DNA of 64,000 bases, from the NCBI GenBank assembly GCA_951799445.1, contig OX637287.1, forward strand, positions 37,911,724-37,975,723, in the 5' to 3' direction. Origin of the DNA: Pseudisothecium myosuroides (taxonomy: Eukaryota > Streptophyta > Bryopsida > Hypnales > Lembophyllaceae). The translations under genes and the position numbers were made by a program. Shown piece after piece: positions 34,582 to 45,769 of this stretch; within the stretch, counting starts at the first letter, position 1; every line of letters begins with the position of its first letter. The notes below the pieces were generated by a model. It did not search any database, had not been told where the DNA came from, and worked only from the letters and a program-made list of their open reading frames with translations.

Positions 34582-34708
34582 TTCCTTCGTTTAGTGGCGC
34601 TCTTGGTTCCTTCTTTGGGCCGTTTGTTTGGCTCTTTTGTCCAGCTGTTGTTCTCTGGTTTCCTTTAATGCAGTGGGTTTCCCATTTGTTCAAAAAAGAA
34701 AGAAAAAA
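34582..34708 (+). mobile_element. Retroposed LINE/SINE 3' tail, copy 2
   Basis: Flanked by GAAGGGCA (34574-34581 and 34709-34716). Ends TTTAATGCAGTGGGTTTCCC then ATTTGTTC and an A-rich tail with two G interruptions. Shares its 3' end with the inserts at 28664 and 44169 but reaches further 5', including TTTTGTCCAGCTGTTGTTC. No reading frame is left. Confidence 0.75.
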
Positions 34709-34976
34709 GAAGGGCAGATACTTTGAGGGATACTAGGAAGGGTGGTACTCGAGTGAACATTGAGAATTGGCTATTGAGGTATATCAACAATCAACACTAG
34801 GGGTTGATATTAAGGTTAAAGGCTTAGGGTCAGTTGGTTAGGCCAACTGGCTACCTCAACCCACCAAGTGTTGTTGATTAGGGCTTTTTAAATCAAAATT
34901 TAGTGAAAAGTAAACAACAAAGTATCACTTCATTGATACTTGGAATGAGATGAAATACCGTAGAGTACATTTAATT

Positions 34977-35134
34977 GTCCTATTAGTGAAGGGGCGAGGG
35001 AGAATTAGTGACACCTATAAAATTAGTGCGATCACAAATGGGAGGGAAAGTTGATATAATATAGTAAAATATTAACTTATTCTAATTCAAAATAGTGTGT
35101 CTTGGTAAATTAGTGTTACATGCACTATTAGGAC
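34977..35134. repeat. Possible small inverted-repeat element
   Basis: GTCCTATTAGTG at 34977-34988 and CACTATTAGGAC at 35123-35134 are inverted with one mismatch. The inner phrase AATAGTGTGTCTTGGTAAAT also appears, diverged, near 22492, so the segment is repeated in the window. No target duplication was established. Confidence 0.4.
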
Positions 35135-35258
35135 AAATTAGTGTAATTGAATAAGAAGGGGCCTGAGAAGTTTGAAGCATAATTTATCATTGTATCAAAT
35201 TTAATGAAGTTTTATTATATCTTTTTTTACTATGAATTTGTATTTTGACAATCCATAT

Positions 35259-35412
35259 ATGGCGAATTTCATTACAATGGTGCCATTCCACAACTTTGGC
35301 ACTTTTACAGTTTAAACCTTGCAGTCTAAAATCTATACACATCCTAGATGGTTCAAACCATGCAATCTAAAGATGACCTATGAAATATCGCCATTTTAAT
35401 GAAATTTGCCAT
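35259..35412. mobile_element. Family A element 9 (154 bp)
   Basis: Left terminus ATGGCGAATTTCATTACAAT, right terminus CATTTTAATGAAATTTGCCA. The flanks atat and atgt agree at 3 of 4 positions. The interior is close to element 5 (CATTCCACAACTTTGGCACT; AGATGGTTCA). Confidence 0.75.
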
Positions 35413-36959
35413 ATGTTGCCATATGCACCTAAAGAAAATGGAGGGCTACCAATTTGACAACTTTTCAACACGAAGGGCAAAATTTTTGTGTGAAAGGTAG
35501 TCAGACCGTAGCCCCCCCTTCAAATTCCTGCACTGCACTGCCTTGCCGCGGTTTCTGCTCTACTTTTCCTTCACTGTGTGACTGTGATAAAGCGGCCCAA
35601 GTCTGATATTCTCTTTACAGGTCAGATTACGGACTGTAGCGAGAACGACATGAAGAAGGAACTCCGAAAGCCCTCTCCATTGACGCCGAAAGTTCCAGGT
35701 TGATTAGCAGGAAATTATGGCTGCATTCAACCTTCAATGGTCAAGGGAATATTTTGACGCCGGATTTGCGACAATGTAGTGACTGTACATTAATGGCTGT
35801 CACGAGGCCCACTCACGGACGTTAAATTAATGCTGATTCTACCTGCTACTTAATATCCGCTGCTTCCCGGAATCTAGAATATGAGTAATTTAAGCAGAGA
35901 TAGCCCTATTTGGGCGAATTTTCACAAGAATCTTACCTGATATGGGCGACCTCATTACCTCAAGTCCTCAACACTACATAAGCTTAAAGATAGATGGAGG
36001 AAAGGGATGACATGACAAAAATTAGATCGCCCAAACCTGGATGATCAATCTACCATGTGGATGAACTGAACATTGATGCATCCCAACATGGATGTCTGTT
36101 CATTTTCCTGTATTCCAGGGTGCGTGTGAATTGACGAAAGAGAGAACATTCAAGTGGCGGGATGGCTTGCACAACCTGAAAAAGGAAGGACAATCCCTGA
36201 GTTTAGGATACTGTATATACCGTATGACGGTGCCAATGACTGGACAATACGTAGTTCCACCAGCAGTGAGCACTCGAGGCTCTAGATTCAAATGGGTGGA
36301 GCCTAAAGTAATGCAACCGACGAGCTTCGTGCGGAGGCCGTTTTGCCCCCCCGTTTTACCCCTGGAGAAAACGCAGGAACTTTTTATTTGCGAGGCATGA
36401 TAAAATTTGCAAATTCTGAGTTCATATTTGCAATCAGAGGCCCCAAATTAGCTAGGAGGGGTCTAAAACATATCCTAGAGACGGCACCAAATAGGGGTTA
36501 AGTTTTTTTACATTGACCCCTGGCTTTACCTCCGCAAGAGGCTCGTTGTGCACTACTTTAGGCTCAACCATTCAAATGTAACTGCCGAATTGAAACCTCG
36601 TTTCCCGGCCACTTTGAGGGTACGAAGACTGTATCTGATATTTAACTAATTGTAGACAAATCAAGAGGCCAGAATTAATATCGCATGTGCTGGTTGTTGT
36701 CTCGTCGATGAAGACATGGAGGAAAGCTAGAAAATGTTGAAAATAAAAATAAAAATTTGAATAAAAATGATGAAAATATGAAATATATAATCCAAATGTA
36801 GAATCAGTAGACTTCAAAGCCAGATTGAAGTCCACATGTAGACTTTTGAGTTAAGAAATGGGTCAAAATTAAGAAGTCTAGAATAAATATTATTTTTGAC
36901 AAGTGTTAGAGGCTTGCCAATACATTTTCAATTACAAAAATTGTTCATAATTCTATGAA
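35413..36959. other. Intergenic DNA
   Basis: Mixed composition. The frame at 36092-36400 (102 aa) shows no recognisable domain. No repeat border or RNA gene recognised. Confidence 0.3.
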
Positions 36960-37480
36960 AGATTCAAAATTAGTTCAACCATTAAACGTTGGGTTGGTGA
37001 TTGTGGAAATCATCCTTCTTGGTATCGTATGACATCATCTACTTTTAAAAAAAAAACTCATTGCAGGTCAAACTACTACAGGTGCAAGATCTCCCCTTTT
37101 TGCACAAAATTCCAAAGATGAACAACTGCACTTATGTTCTACGTACAAAGATATGGTCAATTTCATTAAAATGGCGATATTCCTTGACTTTGGGCACTTT
37201 TAACACTTTAGAATGGCCGGTTTGCAATATATACTAGTCCTACATTTTTGAAATCTACAGTAGTTCTAGATATCTAAAATCTGTATTTATCCTAGATCTT
37301 TAAGAACGGACGGTCTAAAATCTATATAGATCTTAGATGTGTGAAATCAGTAGTAGTCTTAGATGTTTGAAATCTATATCCATTTGAGATGTTCAGAGTA
37401 GATGGTCTAGAAAAATGATACTATGAATATCACCATTTTTATGAAATTGGCCATAGATTCTTTGTCATTCAAGTGATTCA
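36960..37480. repeat. Dispersed repeat, copy 2 (relative at 28.54-28.83 kb)
   Basis: Homologous to 28540-28830 in the same orientation. It lacks the retroposed tail found there and instead is split at GTACAAAGAT / AGATTCTTTG by family A element 10. Confidence 0.6.
37153..37454. mobile_element. Family A element 10 (long form, 302 bp)
   Basis: Left terminus ATGGTCAATTTCATTAAAAT, right terminus ATGAAATTGGCCAT, 4-bp duplication agat (37149-37152 and 37455-37458). The interior has at least five CCTAGAT or TTAGATG motifs alternating with GAAATCTA. The related repeat at 28.8 kb (AAAAGATTCTATGTCAT) has no element at this position and shows a single AGAT, confirming the 4-bp duplication. Confidence 0.9.
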
Positions 37481-37550
37481 ACAACCAAAAAACGACCGCA
37501 ACATCGTTTGAGGGTTAATATGGGTTCTTGAATGTGGTGGTGTTGGAGAT

Positions 37551-37702
37551 ATGGGCAATTTCATTAAAATGACAATATTATTTTAAAATGGCATGAAAAC
37601 AGTTTAGAACAATCGTTCTAAATCTATACTAGTCCTAGATGGTGAAAATGACACACCGCCAAGTGGCACTTGGAATACCGCCATTTTAATGAAATTGTCC
37701 AT
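37551..37702. mobile_element. Family A element 11 (152 bp)
   Basis: Left terminus ATGGGCAATTTCATTAAAAT, right terminus TTTTAATGAAATTGTCCAT, 4-bp duplication agat (37547-37550 and 37703-37706). The interior resembles elements 3 and 6 with a deletion of one repeat unit. Confidence 0.88.
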
Positions 37703-37706
37703 AGAT

Positions 37707-39892
37707 GCGCGATCTCTCTGGTAACCGAGTGAAACTTGAATTTCTTTGAGGGTTTCGTCAGCTACGAAGTTGACTTTTAGTTCTTATTTGGAGAAATCAT
37801 GTTCTATTCTGAGGATCTGACTTGCTAATCACTGCCCCCAGTGCAGACAGTGGGATGCTAACAGATAGCTCGAAATTCTGACCATCTCATCCGAAATACA
37901 GTTGAATGCTTCCTGTGGTTCGGACATGTATACTTTTTATTATCTTACAATATTGCGCAATGGTTTTAAAGTTCAAAAGTTATGAAGTAAAATGAAAATG
38001 AGACATTTGTCAAAAAGACAAAAACAATAGCATTATCACTCTTATGCTGTGGTTCATCATTCAGTGAATTGTACTCCATGTATTTATAATAATTGTAATC
38101 ATGGGGTAATGGAACAGTGACATGAAAGTCAAAAAGTTACAAGATCAAATGAAAATTGAGACATGTGATTGTTGTGATAAAATTAAAATGAACATGTTGG
38201 GCTCCACCAGGTTTTAAAATGATTTTAATCAATTAAAGTGTATACAAATGGTTGATTGTAGTCATTGTACTAAAGATTAAATGAAAGAGACGTACAAAAA
38301 TTATGCATTTTATTGGCTTTGGACCGCAAGGAAGAGGCTTTGCATCACCAAAAGTAGCATGTGAGGAAGCTTGAGTAGGTATTTTCCTTGAAAAGTGTGC
38401 CAATACTACAAGGATAGAGCCAATTGTAGTGTAACTGCTTGTTAATTTATTTATTTTGAAACATGCTTGTACGCATAATCGGTGACCGTGCTCTTTTTCA
38501 CTAGTTGAACACGACCATTTGCAAGGAAAAAGAGACTGTACTTTACTGTACAGCCCAGTCTTCACTCGCCAGTTACGAAGGGGGAAGAGAAAACATCCCA
38601 AACCAGGCGACCCTGTCTTTATGCCTTCCACTTCTGATCTCTGTAGGTGTTGCCTGTGGGTGAAGCAGAATGGTCCGAAGTATTTCTCAAGTTGCCCTAC
38701 AGGTCCTGATTCTCCAGTGAGTGTGGGGACCGGTAAATTGAATTCGTTTATTTGGATCGATCCCAACAACGATTCCAAATGATTTATATCAATATTCAAG
38801 CTCAAGCTTGCTGATTAGGCGTTTTTCCCTCAGATCCTCTTCTTCGCAAGTCCACCAAAGCGACGCTAACTGTGCAGTCGTAATCCTACACCGGAAAAAG
38901 CGACCCTTTCCAGGACTTTCAGGCTCCGCACTTGGACCCACCCACCACGACGTCCTTTTTCTGTGGAATTGACACTTCATAAAATTAGTCAATATTCAAG
39001 TCAGTAACCATCAAGTGGACACGCGAAAATCCGTCCAAAGCGACAAAACCACCAGTATTGTCATTATCTACAAACACGATGCACCGGCAAATCAGACAAT
39101 CCGCGGCGTTCCTTTTTTGACAAATATACACCATACACGACTGTATCAGATACTGGACCTGTACAGTACAGTAACGCTTAAAAATACCGGGATGAGGGGA
39201 TCCCAGCTTGACATTGGCTTCCTCTTCACAACCGATGCGATATGGGCTTGTCCGTTTCGGTTCCAACCTGTTGCACGGCATCGTCAACCTTAGGACAGCA
39301 GTACATCATGAGAAAAGAATACTAAACTCCCATCAGTTGCGTTCTGGAACTCGATACCCGGTGATAACTTATTGTACTGTACCACGTACACCTGAAATGG
39401 ACCAAGGGCTTTATCACACCGTACTAGCAAAAGCTACTGTACATCCTTGAATGGAAGTGCGATACTGCACAGAAAAGTCAGTGCGAAATCTGGGAAAGCT
39501 CTTAGATTCCAATTCAATTGCCACCAGACATTCCAAAGAATCATGATTCTTGATAGGTTTCAGGCCTGTTTCATATTTAGTACAAGCTTGGTCGATCCAA
39601 GTCCAACCGCTGACTGAGCTATTCTGTAAGTAATGGGCTGGCCGTGTAAGTTGAGTGTCATGATAAACCTAAACCAAACAACTACCTAGAGTCTCTAAAA
39701 AAACACTCATATTTGTGAAAATGGCAGATAACAGTGAAACTAGCACCAGTTTCAGTCCCGCACTGATACATCAGGTACCCGAGATTTAAGAGTTCATTGC
39801 ACACTTGAATCTCACAATGGTGACGGTCTGGAACACACATTTTCAACAAATATGACTATAAAACCAAATGTACACAAGAAAATCAGTGATTC
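37707..39892. other. Intergenic DNA and 3' flank of the WRKY gene
   Basis: The part nearest the WRKY stop codon probably holds the 3' untranslated region. A 190-codon minus-strand frame at 38233-38805 has no domain and no splice partner, so it is not called as a gene. The phrase TCAATATTCAAG appears at 38790 and 38989. Confidence 0.3.
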
Positions 39893-42773
39893 CTACGACT
39901 GTTGGTGTACTCGATCCGGTACCACCAACGATCCATGCGACGCCGATGGCTTCACGCACTTAACCCCAGCCGTAGCAGGTAATGGATCCGCTTTTTCATG
40001 CATGGACTGCATCAATGCCGACGTCAATATACTCGAAAGCTCGGGCCCCTGTGTCCGTGGCGACGGAGCCATTGATCCCGGCACGGTCGTAAAGGCGGAA
40101 GACGTCGACGCCCCCGTCAGTAGATGGTTCCCTGGATTCGCCACCACCCTCTGGTTTTGGGAGATGATGGACGTGATGGCCGCAGCCAGAGCGGCAGTGA
40201 AACTGGGGTCCGACGTAATGGCCGCCGTGGCCGCCGTCACAGACTCCTGCAACGACACGGCCGCTGGAACCCTGTCGAAGGAACTGGGAGGAGCAGGCCC
40301 TGCCCGTTGCTGTTGCTGGTGCTGCTGGTGGTGAAGCTCAGGTGGCGAACGCTGCTGCTGCAGGTGATGGATGGGACTGGAGCGTGTCGTGGGTTGTGCA
40401 GGTGCAGCCATCTGAGCAATGGTGACGCCGGAACTGCTGGACCCCGCCATGTATTGGAAGTTGGACGGGGTGGCGCTCGAGTCCGGTCGGAGCTGGTTGG
40501 GGTTGTTGGTAAGGTCCAGGGTGATGGTGGGGAACGGCGCGGACGCGGATATCGTCGGCACAGCGGCGCCGTTGTGACCGTGATTTCCGAGGTGGAGGAA
40601 TTGGGGAGGCGCGGGCACTGAAGTCTGGTTCATGTCGAAACTGGAAGTGGAGCCCGCAACCAGCATGCTAGCCGCAGCGGAGGTCGTCGACGCCATCGCG
40701 GCGGCGGCCGGCGCAAGGGGGTGGTTGTGCGTGCCTTCGTAGGTCGTGATAAGGATGGAAATGTCGTCCGCGCATCTTTGCACCTGCACATGATTAAGAA
40801 AAGGTCGAATCAGTCGCCGCAGATCAATATGACCATCTTGGTTACGGAAATTATGACAATATACCTCGATATCATTCTGACTCAATGCGATTGGAAATAA
40901 GATCAGATCGACTCTATTCTCAGTTGACAGTCGTTCCTACCGCAATCTAAAATGATAAATTTCAATGAAACTGGCCGAGTTTCGGTCGCCCCATTGAAAC
41001 CTTCACTCTCCGTATACCAGTCCTAATTTGCAGAGACCTGTCTGGCCTCTCAGCATTTCGCTGTCTCAGTTTTGGCTCCCGAAATGCACATGACCATTTA
41101 CAGAAGAGATAAGGGAGATGACGCTAGTACGTACCTGTTTGCGAACTGGACAACCAGGAGCAACAGTGCAACGGTAGTACGCTCTCGGGCAGGGATTCCC
41201 CTTCGCCATTTTCTGACCATATTTCCTCCATTGACATCCGTCATTCATCTGAAGAAAACAACAAGGTAACCTCACAGGATTAGATCATGCAGACACATTG
41301 AAGCCAAGAACCGTAAGATCAAACCACTAACTTCATACTGATTAGCATGGAAGATTTTACAGAATTTCGCTCTGAACTGGATTCCCAGATTTGTACCAGT
41401 CCAAGTTTCCAAAGCTCTGCGCACTTAAATTTTGGCGCTCTTAATCACTATTATAACCAGCAAGGTTTATTTAGTGACAGGAAAGCGAACTTACAGTCGG
41501 AGCGTCGGAGCGAGCACGAACAGACACTCTAGCTTTCCTGACGTTATGGTCCGCCTCAACGTGGGTGATGGGCACGCCGCCGGGACCGCTATTATTGCGA
41601 GCTAGCCTCTGCGCTTTATTACTACCCTGCCATGATTCATTCTCATCAGCTTCCGGTGATGTCGGAGCACTAACTGGTGGTCGTTGTCCGGCCGGTGACG
41701 GTGACGGTGACGGTGACGGTGATCTTTCAGGAGAGGCTGCAGGAATGTGAGCTCTAGCTCTCTTCTGCTTTGGAGTCGGTGCCGGTGCTGGAGACCTCGG
41801 TGGGCTTGGTCGCAGCATCGTTTCTCCTTGAGATGGTAGTACTGGTAACCCATGATGGCTCTTTGGGGTTGGAGCAGAAGTCTGAGCAAGACGGAAAAAG
41901 AGGTTCGACGGTCATGAATCTAAATCAATTGAGCCGGCCAGAAACCAAAGCGTCATGGTTAGACATTGAAAGTCGAACGAGAAAGGACCCGACTGAAGAC
42001 TGGAAAAAGTTGGTACCTGTGCTGTCATGGGACTTTGAACTGGATGGTTCAGAGATTCGCTGTGGCGTTGCATAGAAGCCACCACATGCATCTGGAGGTT
42101 GTGGTACTCCGTCGTCAAGTGGGTTAACATGGCGCGGAACCGATCATTCTCTTCACACAGACGCGAAATCTCCATGCGCGCTGCTAGCAACTGGTACATT
42201 CCAAACTGGCTATCAGTCGGAAAGCGTCCACTCCTAGATACCATGAGATTAATATAACCACCTCACGAAGAAAACCCAGGTTTCTGGAATCAGTAAGCCC
42301 AGGAGAGATGATTTACTAACCTCGTTCTTGAGCTCATTGGCGTCAGAAGCGGAGAGTCCGGCTGGCGAGGACGGAGGAGACTCGTCTTCCACGGTGGAGC
42401 GCTCACTGGCAGTAGTGCTCCGGTGCACCCCGCTCTGGCTTTGAGTTAGCAACTGTGTCCCCCTCTCCGTAAACCCATTCTCATGACCCTGCTGCAACTT
42501 GTGAGGTTGGGGACTACCAGCGTCGTCCTCATCCTTGACACTTCTTGGGACGTCTTCCTCCGGACCCTCACTGCTTTCCATTTCCTCATCCTCGTCGTCG
42601 ACGCTATCTTCGTCCAGCTTCACAGACAAGTCTATCTTGCTCACCCTGTCCACTCTCCCACTCCCGCTGCCCCCGGATTTCTTCGCCGAGGCCGCAGCCA
42701 AGATCATGTCACTGAACCTGCTGCCGCTCACCCCAGGCTCCTTGTCGCCACTTTCGCTATTCGGTGTACCCAT
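39893..42773 (-). CDS. WRKY transcription factor, group IIb
   Basis: Sequence-specific nuclear regulator that binds W-boxes; group IIb members act in defence, senescence and phosphate responses. Exons on the minus strand: 42321-42773, 42017-42205, 41495-41881, 41135-41248, 39893-40783; about 677 aa. Exon 2 could instead start at 42190 (5 residues fewer). Exon 2 encodes the leucine-zipper-like segment ([20 protein letters not shown]) seen before the domain in IIb proteins. Exon 4 begins [20 protein letters not shown] is at about residues 350-356. Zinc ligands C370 and C376, then H400 and H402, fit C-X5-C-X23-H-X-H. The intron falls just before VQRCADD, the V-type position specific to groups IIa and IIb. 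The alanine-rich run after HNHPLAP and the long Gln/Ser/Thr-rich tail are also typical. An SP-rich segment before the domain could be phosphorylated. Confidence 0.95.
41694..41723 (-). repeat. Coding 6-bp minisatellite, Ser-Pro repeats
   Basis: Five near-identical GGTGAC units on the plus strand, read on the minus strand as alternating Ser-Pro (SPSPSPSP) in WRKY exon 3, upstream of the DNA-binding domain. SP dipeptides are the minimal site of proline-directed kinases such as MAPKs. Repeat number could vary between individuals without a frameshift. Confidence 0.85.
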
Positions 42774-44168
42774 CCCAACCTCCTACTGAACGCAGGTCGT
42801 TCCAGCGAGCCTACAAATTAGAGCTCTTCTCACAAGCGGCGACGCTTCGGAGATAGAAATCACAAGCATGAAATTCTCTTGTGAATCAGGTCTTGATTAT
42901 CTACCGCTGCTTCTTCTCTAATCTCTACAGAACCAAGTGCATAAATTCTCCACCTCCACGGCTCCACATCCTGCAAATTCAGTTAGTGCACGAAGCTCCC
43001 CCACGCAAGTTTTCAAGACCACGCCAAATTTCGCTCAATGATTGATTGCAGTACCGTCCTTCCCCAATACAATTACAGACAAAAGCAGAAAGTAGCAGTC
43101 CGCCTGAACGTCACAATCATCTGCCAGGCTCAAAATTGCGACTTTCTGAACTTGCATCGACCGCTGTTTCACCGTAACGATTGCAGTAAGCGGGGTCCAC
43201 GTCTGGACACAGGGAGACGAACTGGCAGGACGGAGATGACTGAAGAGAAGGGAGATATAACTTCACAGGAGGTTCACGAGGCCAAGGTGCGAGTTCTCGA
43301 GGAACGATGGCTTGCAGGTCATGAATCTGATGAGCTCAAAAGTGGTAGCCCGCGCTCAAGTACTCTACGAGATCGAGTTCTTGTCAATTAGGAAGCGTTC
43401 ACAAGTGGTTTCGTCTTTGACTCTGGAGAGACTTCCTTTGGAGTCTAAGTTAAGTTCGTAGCTCCTCCTCCTATCGTTCGTACCACTTTTCAGTGCCGGG
43501 TCCTGGAGGAGTCTCCGGCGGTGAATCGATGGCGTACACGAGGAATCTCTGTTGCCGCGACTCCGGGACTTGAAAGTCGCTGCTCGGCTTCACTAGGCCT
43601 GGTTCTGCGTTCCGTTTCGTCCTGCTTTATGATGGTTGGGCGAGTCCAGCAAGACTCTCTGGCCTCTCGCAGGCAGCCGAAAAGGAATACTATACAAATA
43701 TAACTTCGGCGGAATATGAGGGAACTAAATTAGACTAAGAATGACCTGGGGAGCGCGGCACTGCCGCACTGGCACTCAGCGGGGGTTTTCTGGAACAGTA
43801 CCTGCCACAAGCCTAGACAGCACTGGCGCAATTCTGGAGGGACGGAGTCTGACAGGCTCAATTCTGGCAGACACAGCGAAATTTCGCCCCCCCTAAAAAC
43901 GCTGCTGGAACTGTACCTGCCCATTGACAATGCTTGTTGGAGACATTTAAGTAGAATATATCGGGTTTGTTTTCCTTTCTGACACAATAGAAAATCTGAC
44001 TATGCATGTTCGAGTGACTCAGATTGACCAATGTCGCCCAATGACGCTACAGTTATGGTTATGGTCGTAAGGAGCGGTCGTCAGCGTGACATTGGCAGTT
44101 GACTCATGCTAAATCTGATATTTCCCACCAATTTGCGGAATCATTAAAATATCAAAATTGGTGAAGTC
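42774..44168 (-). other. WRKY 5' leader and promoter region
   Basis: Relatively GC-rich DNA upstream of the WRKY start codon. Frames such as 43038-43391 (+) and 43730-43987 (-) have no recognisable protein content. TTGAC(C/T) boxes occur at 43417, 44024 and 44099, about the number expected by chance. No TATA box or upstream exon could be fixed. Confidence 0.35.
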
Positions 44169-44261
44169 TTTTTTTTTTGAACAAATGGGAGAACCCACTT
44201 CAATAAAAAGAACCAGAAACCGAGTACAGAACAGCCAAGCCTCGCGGCTGGACAATGAAGA
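44169..44261 (-). mobile_element. Retroposed LINE/SINE 3' tail, copy 3 (minus strand)
   Basis: The 15-bp sequence AAAATTGGTGAAGTC stands on both sides (44154-44168 and 44262-44276). Read on the minus strand the insert runs through TGTACTCGGTTTCTGG and AGTGGGTTCTCCCATTTG to a run of A. The 3' end is the same as in the inserts at 28664 and 34582. Severely 5'-truncated, no coding content. Confidence 0.88.
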
Positions 44262-44276
44262 AAAATTGGTGAAGTC

Positions 44277-45463
44277 TTTTTGAGTCTCTTGTAGCGATGT
44301 TCTAGAACTAGAAGGAAAATAATGACTCTGATCAGAAAGGTGGCGTTGTTAGAAGAGTAACTTGTTGAAGATTTGTTGGAGGTAACTTAGATTTAATAGG
44401 TTATCTTGGAAAATTGTATGATCAAAATCTGCCAAGCATAGAATCATAGATATAGTAATATAGAAAATATCATATTTTGGTTGTTTTTTCAAATGCTTTA
44501 GTAATCAAAAGAGCTTAAATTAAAATTTACTGTATGGATACCAAAATTAAATGGCATAGCTTTTTGATGTATTGTATGAAAGTTATTAGTGTAGAATTTG
44601 ATAATTGAAACTTTATTTAATATAAAATATTATGTAAATAAATTAGTATAGTACAATGCATCTTAAAATTTGTGTATATACAATTATATTGGAATGTCAT
44701 TCTTTAAGCATGTGGAGTTGTGGCACATTGATGAGTTACAGAGAGAAAGTTTAGAAAGCAACAAAATTGTGTATATTGTATTGCCAATTTACAAGGATAG
44801 TAATGGATTTTGTAGACATCACCAAATCAATAGGGTATTTAGAAGCGCAATTGAGAATAAAAATCAAGATCAATTGTTCTATTTCTCCATTTATTCTAGC
44901 TACTAATTTAATACAAGATGCATGTCTACTAGTGATACTTACCACATATATACCAATTCTTATTCTAAAGTTTCAAGATGATTTTAGAGTGAAAAAGAAT
45001 GATTGGAGTTCTAAGAGTTGCATGAAATATGATGTACATTGAAGAAAACGTCAATATTTTTATATTTGTAAACATCACAACACCAAAATTGTACCATTGA
45101 CATGCACAAAACTTTAAAATTAGGACTAGTACAGATTTAGTGATTTACATCCCAAGGTTCAAGCCCCTCGTCTTAAAATTGTACAAATATTGTAAATTTA
45201 TACTAATTGAACCAAATTGATGTTCAAAGGTTCAAGAGTTTCTCTGTTGATACACACTTTTTGCATATTTGTACGTAATTGAACTCTTTTTTCTTTGAAA
45301 AGTGACAATAATAAAATTAAAATTAAAATTAAAAAGGAATACACCTCAATCTAGGTCCCAAATCATTTGCATAATAATATGATATTAGCGCTAACCCAAA
45401 GATCGTTATGAATGAAGAGTCTCTTTAGGATAGTTCGACTATCCATGCCTCAAGGCCATGGAT
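44277..45463. other. AT-rich spacer
   Basis: Short frames on both strands at 44670-45042 have no recognisable domain. No repeat border found. Confidence 0.3.
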
Positions 45464-45769
45464 ATGGCCAATTTTATTAAAATGGTGGTATTCCGTTAAT
45501 TTGGACACTTTTAACAGTTCAGAATTGTTAAATCTATACCTGAATGGCTGAATCTATATTAGTCCTAAATTTTTGAAATCTATACTTTTTCTAGATATTT
45601 GAATTCTATATCGCTCTTAAATTTTTCAGAACGCCAAGTTTGATATCTTTATTAGTCCTAGATTCTTGAAATCTATAATTGACCTAGATGTTAGTAATGT
45701 AAACTTGTCCTACATGTCACGGTCTGAAAATGGCACATGGAATACCGCCATTTTGATGAAATTCGCCAT
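45464..45769. mobile_element. Family A element 12 (long form, 306 bp)
   Basis: Left terminus ATGGCCAATTTTATTAAAAT, right terminus GATGAAATTCGCCAT; interior in the same order as elements 1 and 2, ending GGCACATGGAATACCGCC. The flanks ggat and aaca do not match, so the target duplication has decayed or the copy was rearranged. Confidence 0.75.

Noticed and set aside
38233..38805. 190-codon minus-strand frame
   Set aside because: Longest unexplained frame, but it has no recognisable domain, no hydrophobic or repeat pattern and no splice partner. It lies in probable WRKY 3' flanking DNA.
39852..40621. Plus-strand frames of 160 and 165 codons
   Set aside because: They are antisense to the last WRKY exon, whose minus-strand frame has clear homology; GC-rich coding sequence keeps shadow frames open.
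43417..44104. Three TTGAC(C/T) W-boxes upstream of the WRKY gene
   Set aside because: About one or two are expected by chance in 1.3 kb on both strands, so autoregulation is not supported by sequence alone.
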